Source: an uncultured Eubacterium sp.
Lineage (GTDB): Bacteria; Bacillota_A; Clostridia; Lachnospirales; Lachnospiraceae
DNA length: 22,168 bases
Reading direction: 5' to 3'
Assembly: GCA_947653505.1 (NCBI GenBank)
Contig: CANTHI010000006.1
Coordinates: 1-22,168, forward strand
Part shown: positions 1 through 6,320 of the stretch, in pieces
Layout of the letters: every line of letters begins with the position of its first letter
Position numbering within the stretch: the stretch's first letter is position 1
The notes under the pieces: generated by a model
What the model was told of the DNA's origin: nothing
The model's database searches: none
Seen by the model: the letters and a program-made list of their open reading frames with translations, nothing else
Made by a program: the position numbers and the translations under genes

Positions 1-174
1 CATTCTGGAAAAGGAACAGGCAGACAGATCACCGCCTCCCATCCGGCGTCCGCATTGCCAATACGCAACACTTTTATGTAAATTGTTGCATTTCCCTCTT
101 AAGTTCGTGCCTACAGGGCATTACCGGTCTTTGGGCAGAACGTTGGAATGATTTTTACACGCTTTAGAAAAGTG
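1..174. other. Left-edge intergenic stretch, no confident gene
   Basis: This stretch lies downstream of the minus-strand YczE-like gene. I see no clear terminator hairpin with a T tract. A minus-strand open frame from about position 71 to the left edge reads plausibly as protein (it contains IGNADAGWEAV and LPVPFPE) but begins with GTG or TTG and has no well-spaced ribosome binding site, so I do not call it a gene. Confidence 0.3.
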
Positions 175-822
175 TTAATTCTTACAGTTTTCCAGCTTCC
201 CACGAAAAAACTGAATCAGGGGACCGTTGCAGCAGGCATTTACCACCGTGCCCGCCCCAACAATATGCCATACCGTGTTATGCGCCAGAAGACAAAAGCT
301 TACACCGGCGATGATTACAGTGACATCCGATAAGATTCTGGCTGCGCGGAAGGAAAGCTTTTCTTTCGTATATTTTGTAAGGATAAAGGCAACGCTGTCG
401 TAAGGCGCAATGCCCATACCGGCTGTCATATAGCAGGCACAGCCTAAAGATGCAAATAATGTTCCGGACAAAAGCAGCACGATGCGAAATGGCATGGTGA
501 CAGGCAGGGGGACTGGTTTTGAAAACAGCCAGCATAAAAAATCAGCAGTATATCCGACGAATACCATGTTGATGATCGTTCCCAGTCCGATACAGTGTCT
601 GACGGTAAACCAGACGATGATGAGCAGTACGGCGTTCATGATCAGCTGCCAGTTTCCGAAGGACATTCCGAGAAAGCCGCTGATACCCAGATTCATGCAG
701 GAAAATGGATCAACGCCAAAACCGCTCATACGGTAGGAGGCGACGCACATGCCGATCAGCAGGATGCCGGCCAGCATCAGCAGGATTCGCTTTGCCGTAA
801 ATCGGTCAGCTTTTGGATTCAA
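175..822 (-). CDS. YczE/YyaS/YitT-family integral membrane protein
   Basis: A 215-residue hydrophobic protein with about five membrane-spanning stretches. The N-terminal segment (about residues 13-30) is followed by a conserved-looking GFGVDPFSC loop, and later segments lie near residues 57-75, 79-100, 110-135 and 160-195. The paired loops GFGVDPFS and GMGIAPYDS, each after a helix, fit an internally duplicated YczE/YyaS/YitT fold. The substrate of this family is unknown. The start is a TTG whose last bases overlap the TGA stop of the upstream alpha-galactosidase (TTGA), with a GGAGGTGA ribosome binding site 7 nt upstream inside that gene. It is therefore probably translationally coupled to the alpha-galactosidase and belongs to its operon. 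Whether it has any part in sugar use is inference only. Confidence 0.8.
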   Translation of the reverse strand: MNPKADRFTAKRILLMLAGILLIGMCVASYRMSGFGVDPFSCMNLGISGFLGMSFGNWQLIMNAVLLIIVWFTVRHCIGLGTIINMVFVGYTADFLCWLFSKPVPLPVTMPFRIVLLLSGTLFASLGCACYMTAGMGIAPYDSVAFILTKYTKEKLSFRAARILSDVTVIIAGVSFCLLAHNTVWHIVGAGTVVNACCNGPLIQFFRGKLENCKN

Positions 823-3047
823 GGCTCCGTCACCTCCAGTACATAGATGCGTGATTCAAAATCCGTGCATGGCGTCACGTCAGGCGGTACCTGTCCGGCT
901 GTTTCATCGCTTGTAATCAGTCCCGTATACATCAGCTCGTCGCCAAAGTGACAGATTCCTGTCCGGGAGTTGCGGTAACAGTAATCCGGATTCAGACCTT
1001 CCAGGCGTAGTCTGGTGTACCGGCTATTGACGCAGTTTAACACCCGGTACCAGCCGGCCAGCGCTATTTTCTGATCTTCACTGACCGTCATCCATGCGGC
1101 TTCGTTGCCTTCAAACGGGCTTTTCAGCCGGTAAAAGGTACCGAACTGCAGGACAGAGCGGTACTTCTTCATAAAACGGATCTGTGCCATGACTTCTTCT
1201 GTTTCCTGCGGGGACAGTCTGTTTAAATCCAGCTCATAACCGAACGTGCCAAAGTATGCGACATTTGCCCTCGTATGCAGCGGGGTACAGCGGAACACCT
1301 GATGGTTTGGTGACGCGGATACATGGGAACCAATACTGCTAAGCGGATAGCACATGGATGCTCCATACTGGATTTTCAGCCGCTCAATGGCATCGCTGTT
1401 GTCGCTGGTCCAGCCCTGTGGCGCGTAATAGAGCATGCCCGGGTCAAACCGTCCGCCGCCGCTGGCACAGGATTCAAACAGTACGTGCGGAAACTGGCTG
1501 GTCAGACGGTCATACAGGTCATAAACGCCGAGAATGTAGCGGTGGTAGATCTCTCCCTGCCGGTCAGACGGCCATGCGGTGGAATAACATTCGGTAATGC
1601 TGCGGTTCATATCCCACTTGATGTAGGAGATTTTTGCGTTTTGTAAAATGCGTGCCATCTGTTCGTAAATGGCGTCTACTACCTCTTTTCTGGAAAAGTC
1701 CAGCACATACTGATATCTTCCGTGGGACTGTGTCCGCTGCGGAGCAGCCAGTATCCAGTCCGGATGCTGTCTGTAAAAATCAGAGTCTTTATTTGTCATT
1801 TCCGGCTCAAACCAGAGTCCAAACTGCATACCAAGCGCTTCTATGCGGTCTGCCAGTCCGGCAATTCCGTGCGGAAGGCGCTCTTTGTTCGGGGTCCAGT
1901 CTCCCAGACCAGCTTTCTCGCTGCTGCGTGCGCCAAACCATCCGTCGTCCAGTACAAACAGCTCTGCGCCGCATGCCTTTGCTTTTGCGGCAATTTCAAG
2001 CAGACGGTCTTCGGTAAAATCAAGATACGTCGCTTCCCAGTTATTATTTAAGACAGGCCTTGGACGGTCGCGCCAGTAACCTCTTGCCAGATGCTTCTGA
2101 TACAGCTTGTGGAACGTCTGGCTTAAATGATTCAGTCCGCGGTCTGTATACACCAGTACAGCTTCCGGTGTCTGAAAAGTTTCCCCGCAGTCCAGCTTCC
2201 AGTCAAAGGTCTCCGGATCGATGCCGGCCAGAATACGTACGGTATCATGGGCATCCCTCTCAGCCTGTATCCGGAAGCATCCGCTGTAAATCAGGGACAG
2301 CCCGACTGCTTCTCCCTGACGTTCATTTGTAAACGGCCGTTTCAGCACGAGAAATGGATTGTGTTCATGCGAGGAGTTGCCCCGCATACTGCCGATGGAC
2401 TGGATGCCAGGCTCCAGTCTGCGGGTATGGATATGGCATTCCCTTGCCCAGCAGCCGGACAGCTGCTGCCAGATATAATCACAGTCCGGCAGATCCAGGC
2501 AAAGACTCATCGCCCGTGTCAGGTGAACGGGCAGTGTGCCATTGTTTGAAAACCGTACACTGCGTGTCAGGATACCGCCTTTTGCAAAGATGGTGTAAAA
2601 CAATTCCATACAGATGCCCGTGACAGGATCCTCTAAGGTGACGCAGAGTGTACGGGCCTGGGTATCATGTTCCGTATAAGTGGCTGGAAGGCCGCAAAGC
2701 TTTGGCTTTCCTCCGGTGATATTATGGGAACGGTACTGAAAGTCCGAAATCCGGCTTCCGTTTTCCTGCAAAATTTCTACAGCCGGCTGTCTGTAATCGG
2801 TCGTACCGAACACCGGATATTCCTGACGGATATGCTCCAGTGAAAATGTCCGGTCATTGTCATAAACATAGGAAGTCATCGGCCGTTCACAGGTCTCGAG
2901 CAGGTAGGAAAAATCCTCCCGGTCCTGTATGTGCTTTCCAAAATACAGCTGTCCCAGATGGCCGTTTTGCAGAATCATCATCAGATAGCTGATGCTGTCA
3001 TTGTACAGATGAAAGATTTTTGTAGATGGGTGGTATACAATATTCAT
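819..3047 (-). CDS. Alpha-galactosidase, GH36 (cytoplasmic)
   Basis: Hydrolyses terminal alpha-1,6-galactose from raffinose-type or galactomannan oligosaccharides. At 742 residues it is the usual size for the large tetrameric GH36 enzymes. The N-terminal beta-sandwich (about 1-330) is followed by the catalytic barrel, with NNWEATYLDF, LDDGWFG and GLWFEPEM motifs. The nucleophile is Asp479 in KWDMNR and the acid/base is Asp549 in TSDNSDA; the 70-residue spacing matches characterised family members. There is no signal peptide, so it acts on imported sugars. The start is placed at the ATG at 3047, which is preceded by a GAGG-type site and begins MNIVYHPSTK like its paralogue; a longer frame to 3098 adds 17 residues without support. 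The AraC gene lies just upstream on the same strand and the YczE-like gene overlaps its stop. It is clearly homologous to the GH36 at 9297-11480. Confidence 0.95.
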   Translation of the reverse strand: MNIVYHPSTKIFHLYNDSISYLMMILQNGHLGQLYFGKHIQDREDFSYLLETCERPMTSYVYDNDRTFSLEHIRQEYPVFGTTDYRQPAVEILQENGSRISDFQYRSHNITGGKPKLCGLPATYTEHDTQARTLCVTLEDPVTGICMELFYTIFAKGGILTRSVRFSNNGTLPVHLTRAMSLCLDLPDCDYIWQQLSGCWARECHIHTRRLEPGIQSIGSMRGNSSHEHNPFLVLKRPFTNERQGEAVGLSLIYSGCFRIQAERDAHDTVRILAGIDPETFDWKLDCGETFQTPEAVLVYTDRGLNHLSQTFHKLYQKHLARGYWRDRPRPVLNNNWEATYLDFTEDRLLEIAAKAKACGAELFVLDDGWFGARSSEKAGLGDWTPNKERLPHGIAGLADRIEALGMQFGLWFEPEMTNKDSDFYRQHPDWILAAPQRTQSHGRYQYVLDFSRKEVVDAIYEQMARILQNAKISYIKWDMNRSITECYSTAWPSDRQGEIYHRYILGVYDLYDRLTSQFPHVLFESCASGGGRFDPGMLYYAPQGWTSDNSDAIERLKIQYGASMCYPLSSIGSHVSASPNHQVFRCTPLHTRANVAYFGTFGYELDLNRLSPQETEEVMAQIRFMKKYRSVLQFGTFYRLKSPFEGNEAAWMTVSEDQKIALAGWYRVLNCVNSRYTRLRLEGLNPDYCYRNSRTGICHFGDELMYTGLITSDETAGQVPPDVTPCTDFESRIYVLEVTEP
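820..837 (-). promoter_or_regulatory. Strong Shine-Dalgarno and TTG start inside the GH36 3' end
   Basis: GGAGGTGA occupies 837-830 on the minus strand and ends 7 nt before the TTG at 822-820. The TTG overlaps the TGA stop (821-819) of the alpha-galactosidase. This decides the start of the YczE-like gene and implies termination-reinitiation coupling. Confidence 0.7.
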
Positions 3048-3121
3048 AATTCCTCGCTTTCTTCCAAAAGAGCAGATGCTTTCCGGATATGGCAGCAATC
3101 CCCCATTTTAGTGTGGCAAAT

Positions 3122-3150
3122 ATTATGTGGGATTTGTGCGTGCATGTCTC
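3122..3150 (-). promoter_or_regulatory. Candidate promoter for the minus-strand GH36
   Basis: Reading the minus strand, GAGACA (3150-3145) and CATAAT (3127-3122) are separated by 17 nt, about 75 nt ahead of the GH36 start. The -35 element matches only moderately (GACA), as expected for an activator-dependent promoter. Confidence 0.35.
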
Positions 3151-3161
3151 TTAACATGTCT
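3143..3161. repeat. Direct repeat CATGTCT x2, possible AraC-type operator
   Basis: CATGTCT occurs at 3143-3149 and again at 3155-3161, a 12-bp period. The pair overlaps and lies just upstream of the candidate -35 of the GH36 gene, and just downstream of the AraC gene. AraC-family activators commonly bind short direct repeats next to the -35. Assignment to this regulator is inference. Confidence 0.35.
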
Positions 3162-3253
3162 GTATTATAACTGCTATCCTGTGTGGATGGTAGAGTCTTT
3201 TGTTTCCATATACAGTCAGAATGTTTCTTTTTTTAAAATTTTCATCATATATG

Positions 3254-4168
3254 CTATTCCGGCTGTTTTAGCTGACGCAGGGATGCATCTTCCATCAGCT
3301 GTTCTAAAAGCCCGCTGTTTTTTTCCATCTGCTCCTTTGCGGCCTGCCGGTGTCCGGCACGGTATGCGCCCGGAGTACAGCCCTGCTTTCTTTTAAAGGC
3401 TTTGGAAAAAACGAGTGTATTCTGATAACCGCACGATGCCGCGACATGTTCAATGGACAGTGTTGTTGTGGACAGCAGCTCCTTTGCACGGGATATCCGG
3501 AAACGGGTCAGAAATTCCTGTACGGATATCTGAAAACTGTTCTGAAACAGCTTGTACAGATAACTGCGGCTGACACATAGATAATTAGCGATATCGGTTA
3601 CTCCTATATCGGAAGCATAGTAGTTGCGGATGTAGCTGATAGCCCGTTCTACATAAAAATTTTTTCTGGAGCTTATTTCTTTGACTGTGCCGGCAGCATC
3701 TTCGGACAAAACAGCAAAAAAAGCATAAAGCAGACTTTGCAGCTGGTACTGGCTTGTGACAGAGCCGTCAGAGCATTTCAGCATTTGTAAGATCAGCCGT
3801 CTGAGTTCTTTGCCCTGCCCGGACCGGAATGTAGGCTGCATGCTGTTTAAGCCGAGATCCTCCAGATATTCTCTGGCATGTTTCCCGGAAAAGCCAATCC
3901 ACAGATAGCTCCACGGATCATTTTTGTCTGCTTCATAATAGGTCAGGGTGTCCGGTTCGATTAAGAATCCTTCGCCAGCTCCAAGAAAATATTTACTGCC
4001 GCCGGTCTGATAAAAGCCCTTTCCACCAGTCACATAGTGCAGAATATAATTGGAGCGCACGGCAGGGCCGAACGCATGCAGCGGTTCACACTGGGCATAG
4101 CCGCAGAAGCAGACAAACAGGTCTTGAAACCTGGAATCAGATAATTCTAATACGAATGCGTGTTCCAT
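3254..4168 (-). CDS. AraC-family transcriptional regulator with N-terminal cupin sensor domain
   Basis: A 304-residue regulator. The N-terminal half (about 1-150) is a cupin-like sugar-binding domain with LHYVTGGKGFYQ, FLIEPDTLTYYEAD and PWSYLWIGFSG, typical of the MsmR/RafR/RhaS-like group. The C-terminal half (about 175-275) is a double helix-turn-helix with IANYLCVSRSYLYKLFQ, and the second motif ends in the usual GYQNTLVFSKAFKR...TPGAYR. The ATG is preceded by GAGGAGG. It sits 206 bp upstream of, and on the same strand as, the GH36 gene, and is divergent from the AAA-like gene. The position suggests that it activates the alpha-galactosidase in response to a galactoside. The effector cannot be read from sequence. 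Confidence 0.9.
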   Translation of the reverse strand: MEHAFVLELSDSRFQDLFVCFCGYAQCEPLHAFGPAVRSNYILHYVTGGKGFYQTGGSKYFLGAGEGFLIEPDTLTYYEADKNDPWSYLWIGFSGKHAREYLEDLGLNSMQPTFRSGQGKELRRLILQMLKCSDGSVTSQYQLQSLLYAFFAVLSEDAAGTVKEISSRKNFYVERAISYIRNYYASDIGVTDIANYLCVSRSYLYKLFQNSFQISVQEFLTRFRISRAKELLSTTTLSIEHVAASCGYQNTLVFSKAFKRKQGCTPGAYRAGHRQAAKEQMEKNSGLLEQLMEDASLRQLKQPE

Positions 4169-4292
4169 ACAAACCTCCTCAGGTTACAGGATGTTATTAT
4201 TCACAGCCAGAAATGCGCAGGGTCTGTCCCACTGGGCATAAACTGCGCGTTCCGTGAGAATATGATGCAGGGGTGAGGGGAAATTCCAGCTA

Positions 4293-4321
4293 TTGTATTT
4301 TAGTTCTGTCTGCATTATACT
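4293..4321 (+). promoter_or_regulatory. Sigma-70-type promoter for the AAA-like gene
   Basis: TTGTAT (4293-4298) and TATACT (4316-4321) are separated by exactly 17 nt. The -10 ends 27 nt before the ATG at 4349, with GGAGG at 4336-4340 as the ribosome binding site. Confidence 0.5.
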
Positions 4322-4348
4322 AAATAAAACAGGCAGGAGGAAGAGGGG

Positions 4349-6037
4349 ATGGCAAAAACCGTGGCGATTGGCATACAGGATTTTGGCAAGCTGATCGAAA
4401 ATGATTATTTTTATATTGATAAAACCGCATTTATCAGGGAATGGTGGGAAAGCGGGGATGACGTTACCCTGATCATGCGGCCGCGCCGCTTTGGGAAGAC
4501 GCTGAATCTGAGTATGCTGGATTATTTTTTTTCGGTCTGTTATGCCGGACGCAGTGATTTGTTTGAACGGATGGAGATCTGGAAAGAGGAAAAATACCGT
4601 GCACTGCAGGGAAGCTATCCGGTGATCCGCCTTTCCTTTGCAGATGTAAAGGGAACGGATTACGAAGGGACGTGTATCAAAATCTGTCAGATTCTGGCTG
4701 ATTTATATGCGCAGAATTATTTTTTGCTGGACAGCGGTATTCTTAATGAAGCGGAACAGACTTTTTTTTGCAGGATTTCAGACCGGATGGATATGCTGGA
4801 CGCGGCCATTGCGGTAAAGCGGCTGTCGCATTTTTTATACCGTTATTATGGCAAAAAGGTCCTGATTCTGCTGGATGAGTATGATACACCGATGCAGGAA
4901 GCATATGTATCTGGTTACTGGAATAAACTGGCAGAATTTATCAGGAGTATGTTTAACTCTGCGTTTAAGAGTAATCCGTGGCTGGATCGTGCAGTGATTA
5001 CGGGAATTACGAGAGTGAGTAAGGAGTCCCTGTTTTCGGATTTTAATAATTTATCCGTCGCATCAGTTACCTGCGGCAGGTATGGCAGCGCGTTTGGATT
5101 TACGGAAGCAGAGGTATTTGCTGCTCTGGATGCATACGGGATCGGGGAAAAGGAAGAAGTGAAGCGCTGGTATGACGGATTTGTGTTTGGGGAATGGAGA
5201 AATATTTATAATCCGTGGTCTGTGCTGAACTTTTTGAGAGAGAAGAAGTTCGAAACATACTGGGCCAATACGAGTTCTAATTTTCTGGCGGGAAAACTGA
5301 TCATGGAAGGATCACCGGATATGAAGATGGTGATGGAAGAACTGCTCCAGGGAAAGTCGTTTTATACTGCTTTGGAGGAACAGGTTGTTTTTGAACAGCT
5401 TTCGTATTCTGAGAGTGCGGTCTGGAGCCTGTTGCTGGCTGCCGGTTATCTGCGGGTGGAGAACTGCCGGGGTCACACCTGTGGGAGGATCCGGAAAAAG
5501 GAGTATGAGCTGAAGCTGACGAATCTGGAAGTATGTCTGCTGTTTGAACAGCTGATCGGTGGGTGGTTTCAGGAACGTGTTCCCGCATACCGGACCTTTG
5601 TCAGGGCGCTGCTGCAGCATGATAAAAACGCGATGAATACGTATATGAACAAAGTAGCTCTGGAGACGTTCAGCTATTTTGATACGGGAAAAAATCCTTC
5701 CAAAACTGCAGAACCCGAACGTTTTTATCATGGATTTGTCCTGGGGCTTATGGTTGATCTGGCCGGAGCATATACGATCACATCCAACAGAGAGAGCGGG
5801 TTTGGGCGGTATGATGTCATGCTAAAGCCCGTAGAGAGGAATGCAGATGCCTTTATTCTGGAATTTAAGGTGCGTGATCCTAAGGAAGAGCGCTCGCTGC
5901 AGGATACGGTGGAGAAGGCGCTGCAGCAGATTGAACAACGCAGATATGCGGCTGCACTGGAGGCGGAGGGGATTGCGGGGGAGCGGATCTGGTGTTATGG
6001 ATTTGCATTTGAAGGGAAGGAGGTGCTGATTGGCTAA
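4349..6037 (+). CDS. AAA-ATPase-like / PD-(D/E)XK nuclease-superfamily protein
   Basis: A 562-residue protein of the two-domain type pairing an AAA-ATPase-like N-terminal part with a PD-(D/E)XK nuclease-like C-terminal part. It opens with the family's IGIQDFGKLIENDYFYIDKT. A Walker A-like RPRRFGKT has Lys50, Walker B-like ILLDEYD spans about 173-179, and a TGITRVSKESLFSDFNNL segment lies near 240. The nuclease-like core near the end has Asp489 in RYDVM and Glu505/Lys507 in LEFKV. The family is widespread in gut Bacteroidetes and Clostridia, often in many copies per genome, and its biological role is not established. It has its own promoter and strong GGAGG site. It stands between the AraC gene and the mannanase and is unlikely to act on sugars. 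Two 8-T homopolymers lie within the gene, near 4525 and 4762. Confidence 0.9.
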   Translation: MAKTVAIGIQDFGKLIENDYFYIDKTAFIREWWESGDDVTLIMRPRRFGKTLNLSMLDYFFSVCYAGRSDLFERMEIWKEEKYRALQGSYPVIRLSFADVKGTDYEGTCIKICQILADLYAQNYFLLDSGILNEAEQTFFCRISDRMDMLDAAIAVKRLSHFLYRYYGKKVLILLDEYDTPMQEAYVSGYWNKLAEFIRSMFNSAFKSNPWLDRAVITGITRVSKESLFSDFNNLSVASVTCGRYGSAFGFTEAEVFAALDAYGIGEKEEVKRWYDGFVFGEWRNIYNPWSVLNFLREKKFETYWANTSSNFLAGKLIMEGSPDMKMVMEELLQGKSFYTALEEQVVFEQLSYSESAVWSLLLAAGYLRVENCRGHTCGRIRKKEYELKLTNLEVCLLFEQLIGGWFQERVPAYRTFVRALLQHDKNAMNTYMNKVALETFSYFDTGKNPSKTAEPERFYHGFVLGLMVDLAGAYTITSNRESGFGRYDVMLKPVERNADAFILEFKVRDPKEERSLQDTVEKALQQIEQRRYAAALEAEGIAGERIWCYGFAFEGKEVLIG

Positions 6038-6133
6038 AAACTGGCAGTTTACACAAAAAAGCAGATTCTGCTGATTAAAAAAGTATTAATTTAAGTAAAT
6101 ATCACAAAAATTTAAGGAAAATACCTCTGAATA

Positions 6134-6162
6134 TTGACTAATTAGTGATTAAAATATATAAT
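6134..6162 (+). promoter_or_regulatory. Strong sigma-70-type promoter of the mannanase operon
   Basis: TTGACT (6134-6139) and TATAAT (6157-6162) are separated by 17 nt in a very A+T-rich stretch. A start near 6169 gives a leader of about 150 nt before the mannanase ATG at 6321. It is the closest match to consensus in the window. Confidence 0.7.
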
Positions 6163-6181
6163 GCAATTAAGTAAAAAATGT

Positions 6182-6227
6182 CTATGCATAGAAAAATTTA
6201 ACTTAATTTAATTTGATCTAATCAAAT
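6182..6227. repeat. Two palindromes in the mannanase leader, possible operators
   Basis: CTATGCATAG (6182-6191) is a perfect 10-bp palindrome. ATTTGAT-CTA-ATCAAAT (6211-6227) is a perfect 7-3-7 inverted repeat. Both lie 20-65 bp downstream of the -10, where a repressor would block transcription. No cognate regulator can be assigned. Confidence 0.35.
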
Positions 6228-6245
6228 ATAATTTACTTCTGTTTA

Positions 6246-6283
6246 GGAACGGTAAGTTTGTCCGATGATCTGCTTACCGTTTC
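6246..6283 (+). promoter_or_regulatory. Stable hairpin in the mannanase 5' leader
   Basis: AACGGTAAG (6248-6256) and CTTACCGTT (6273-6281) form a perfect 9-bp stem. One G-U pair on the inside and a G-U plus G-C pair on the outside extend it to about 12 bp, with a loop of about 14 nt. It ends 20 nt before the Shine-Dalgarno (6304-6309). There is no U tract after it, so it is not an intrinsic terminator. Roles in RNA stability, protein binding or as a DNA operator are all open. Confidence 0.45.
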
Positions 6284-6320
6284 GCAGGAACAAGTCAGTG
6301 GTCTGGAGGTATCAGTAAGT

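Noticed and set aside
1..71. Minus-strand open frame at the left edge starting GTG or TTG
   Set aside because: The translation looks protein-like but is only 23 codons, and the nearest GAGG is about 22 nt away from the start, too far to support a gene call.
3048..3098. Longer GH36 N-terminus from 3098
   Set aside because: The extra 17 residues do not resemble the paralogue, which begins at the equivalent of 3047, and that ATG has its own ribosome binding site.
6050..6085. AGCAG-ATT-CTGCT hairpin after the AAA-like gene
   Set aside because: On the plus strand it is followed by A residues, not T. It would work as a terminator only for minus-strand transcripts, and no minus-strand gene is there.
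6258..6320. Longer mannanase start at TTG 6258
   Set aside because: It lies inside the leader hairpin with no ribosome binding site. The ATG at 6321 has TGGAGG ahead of it and begins a normal signal peptide.
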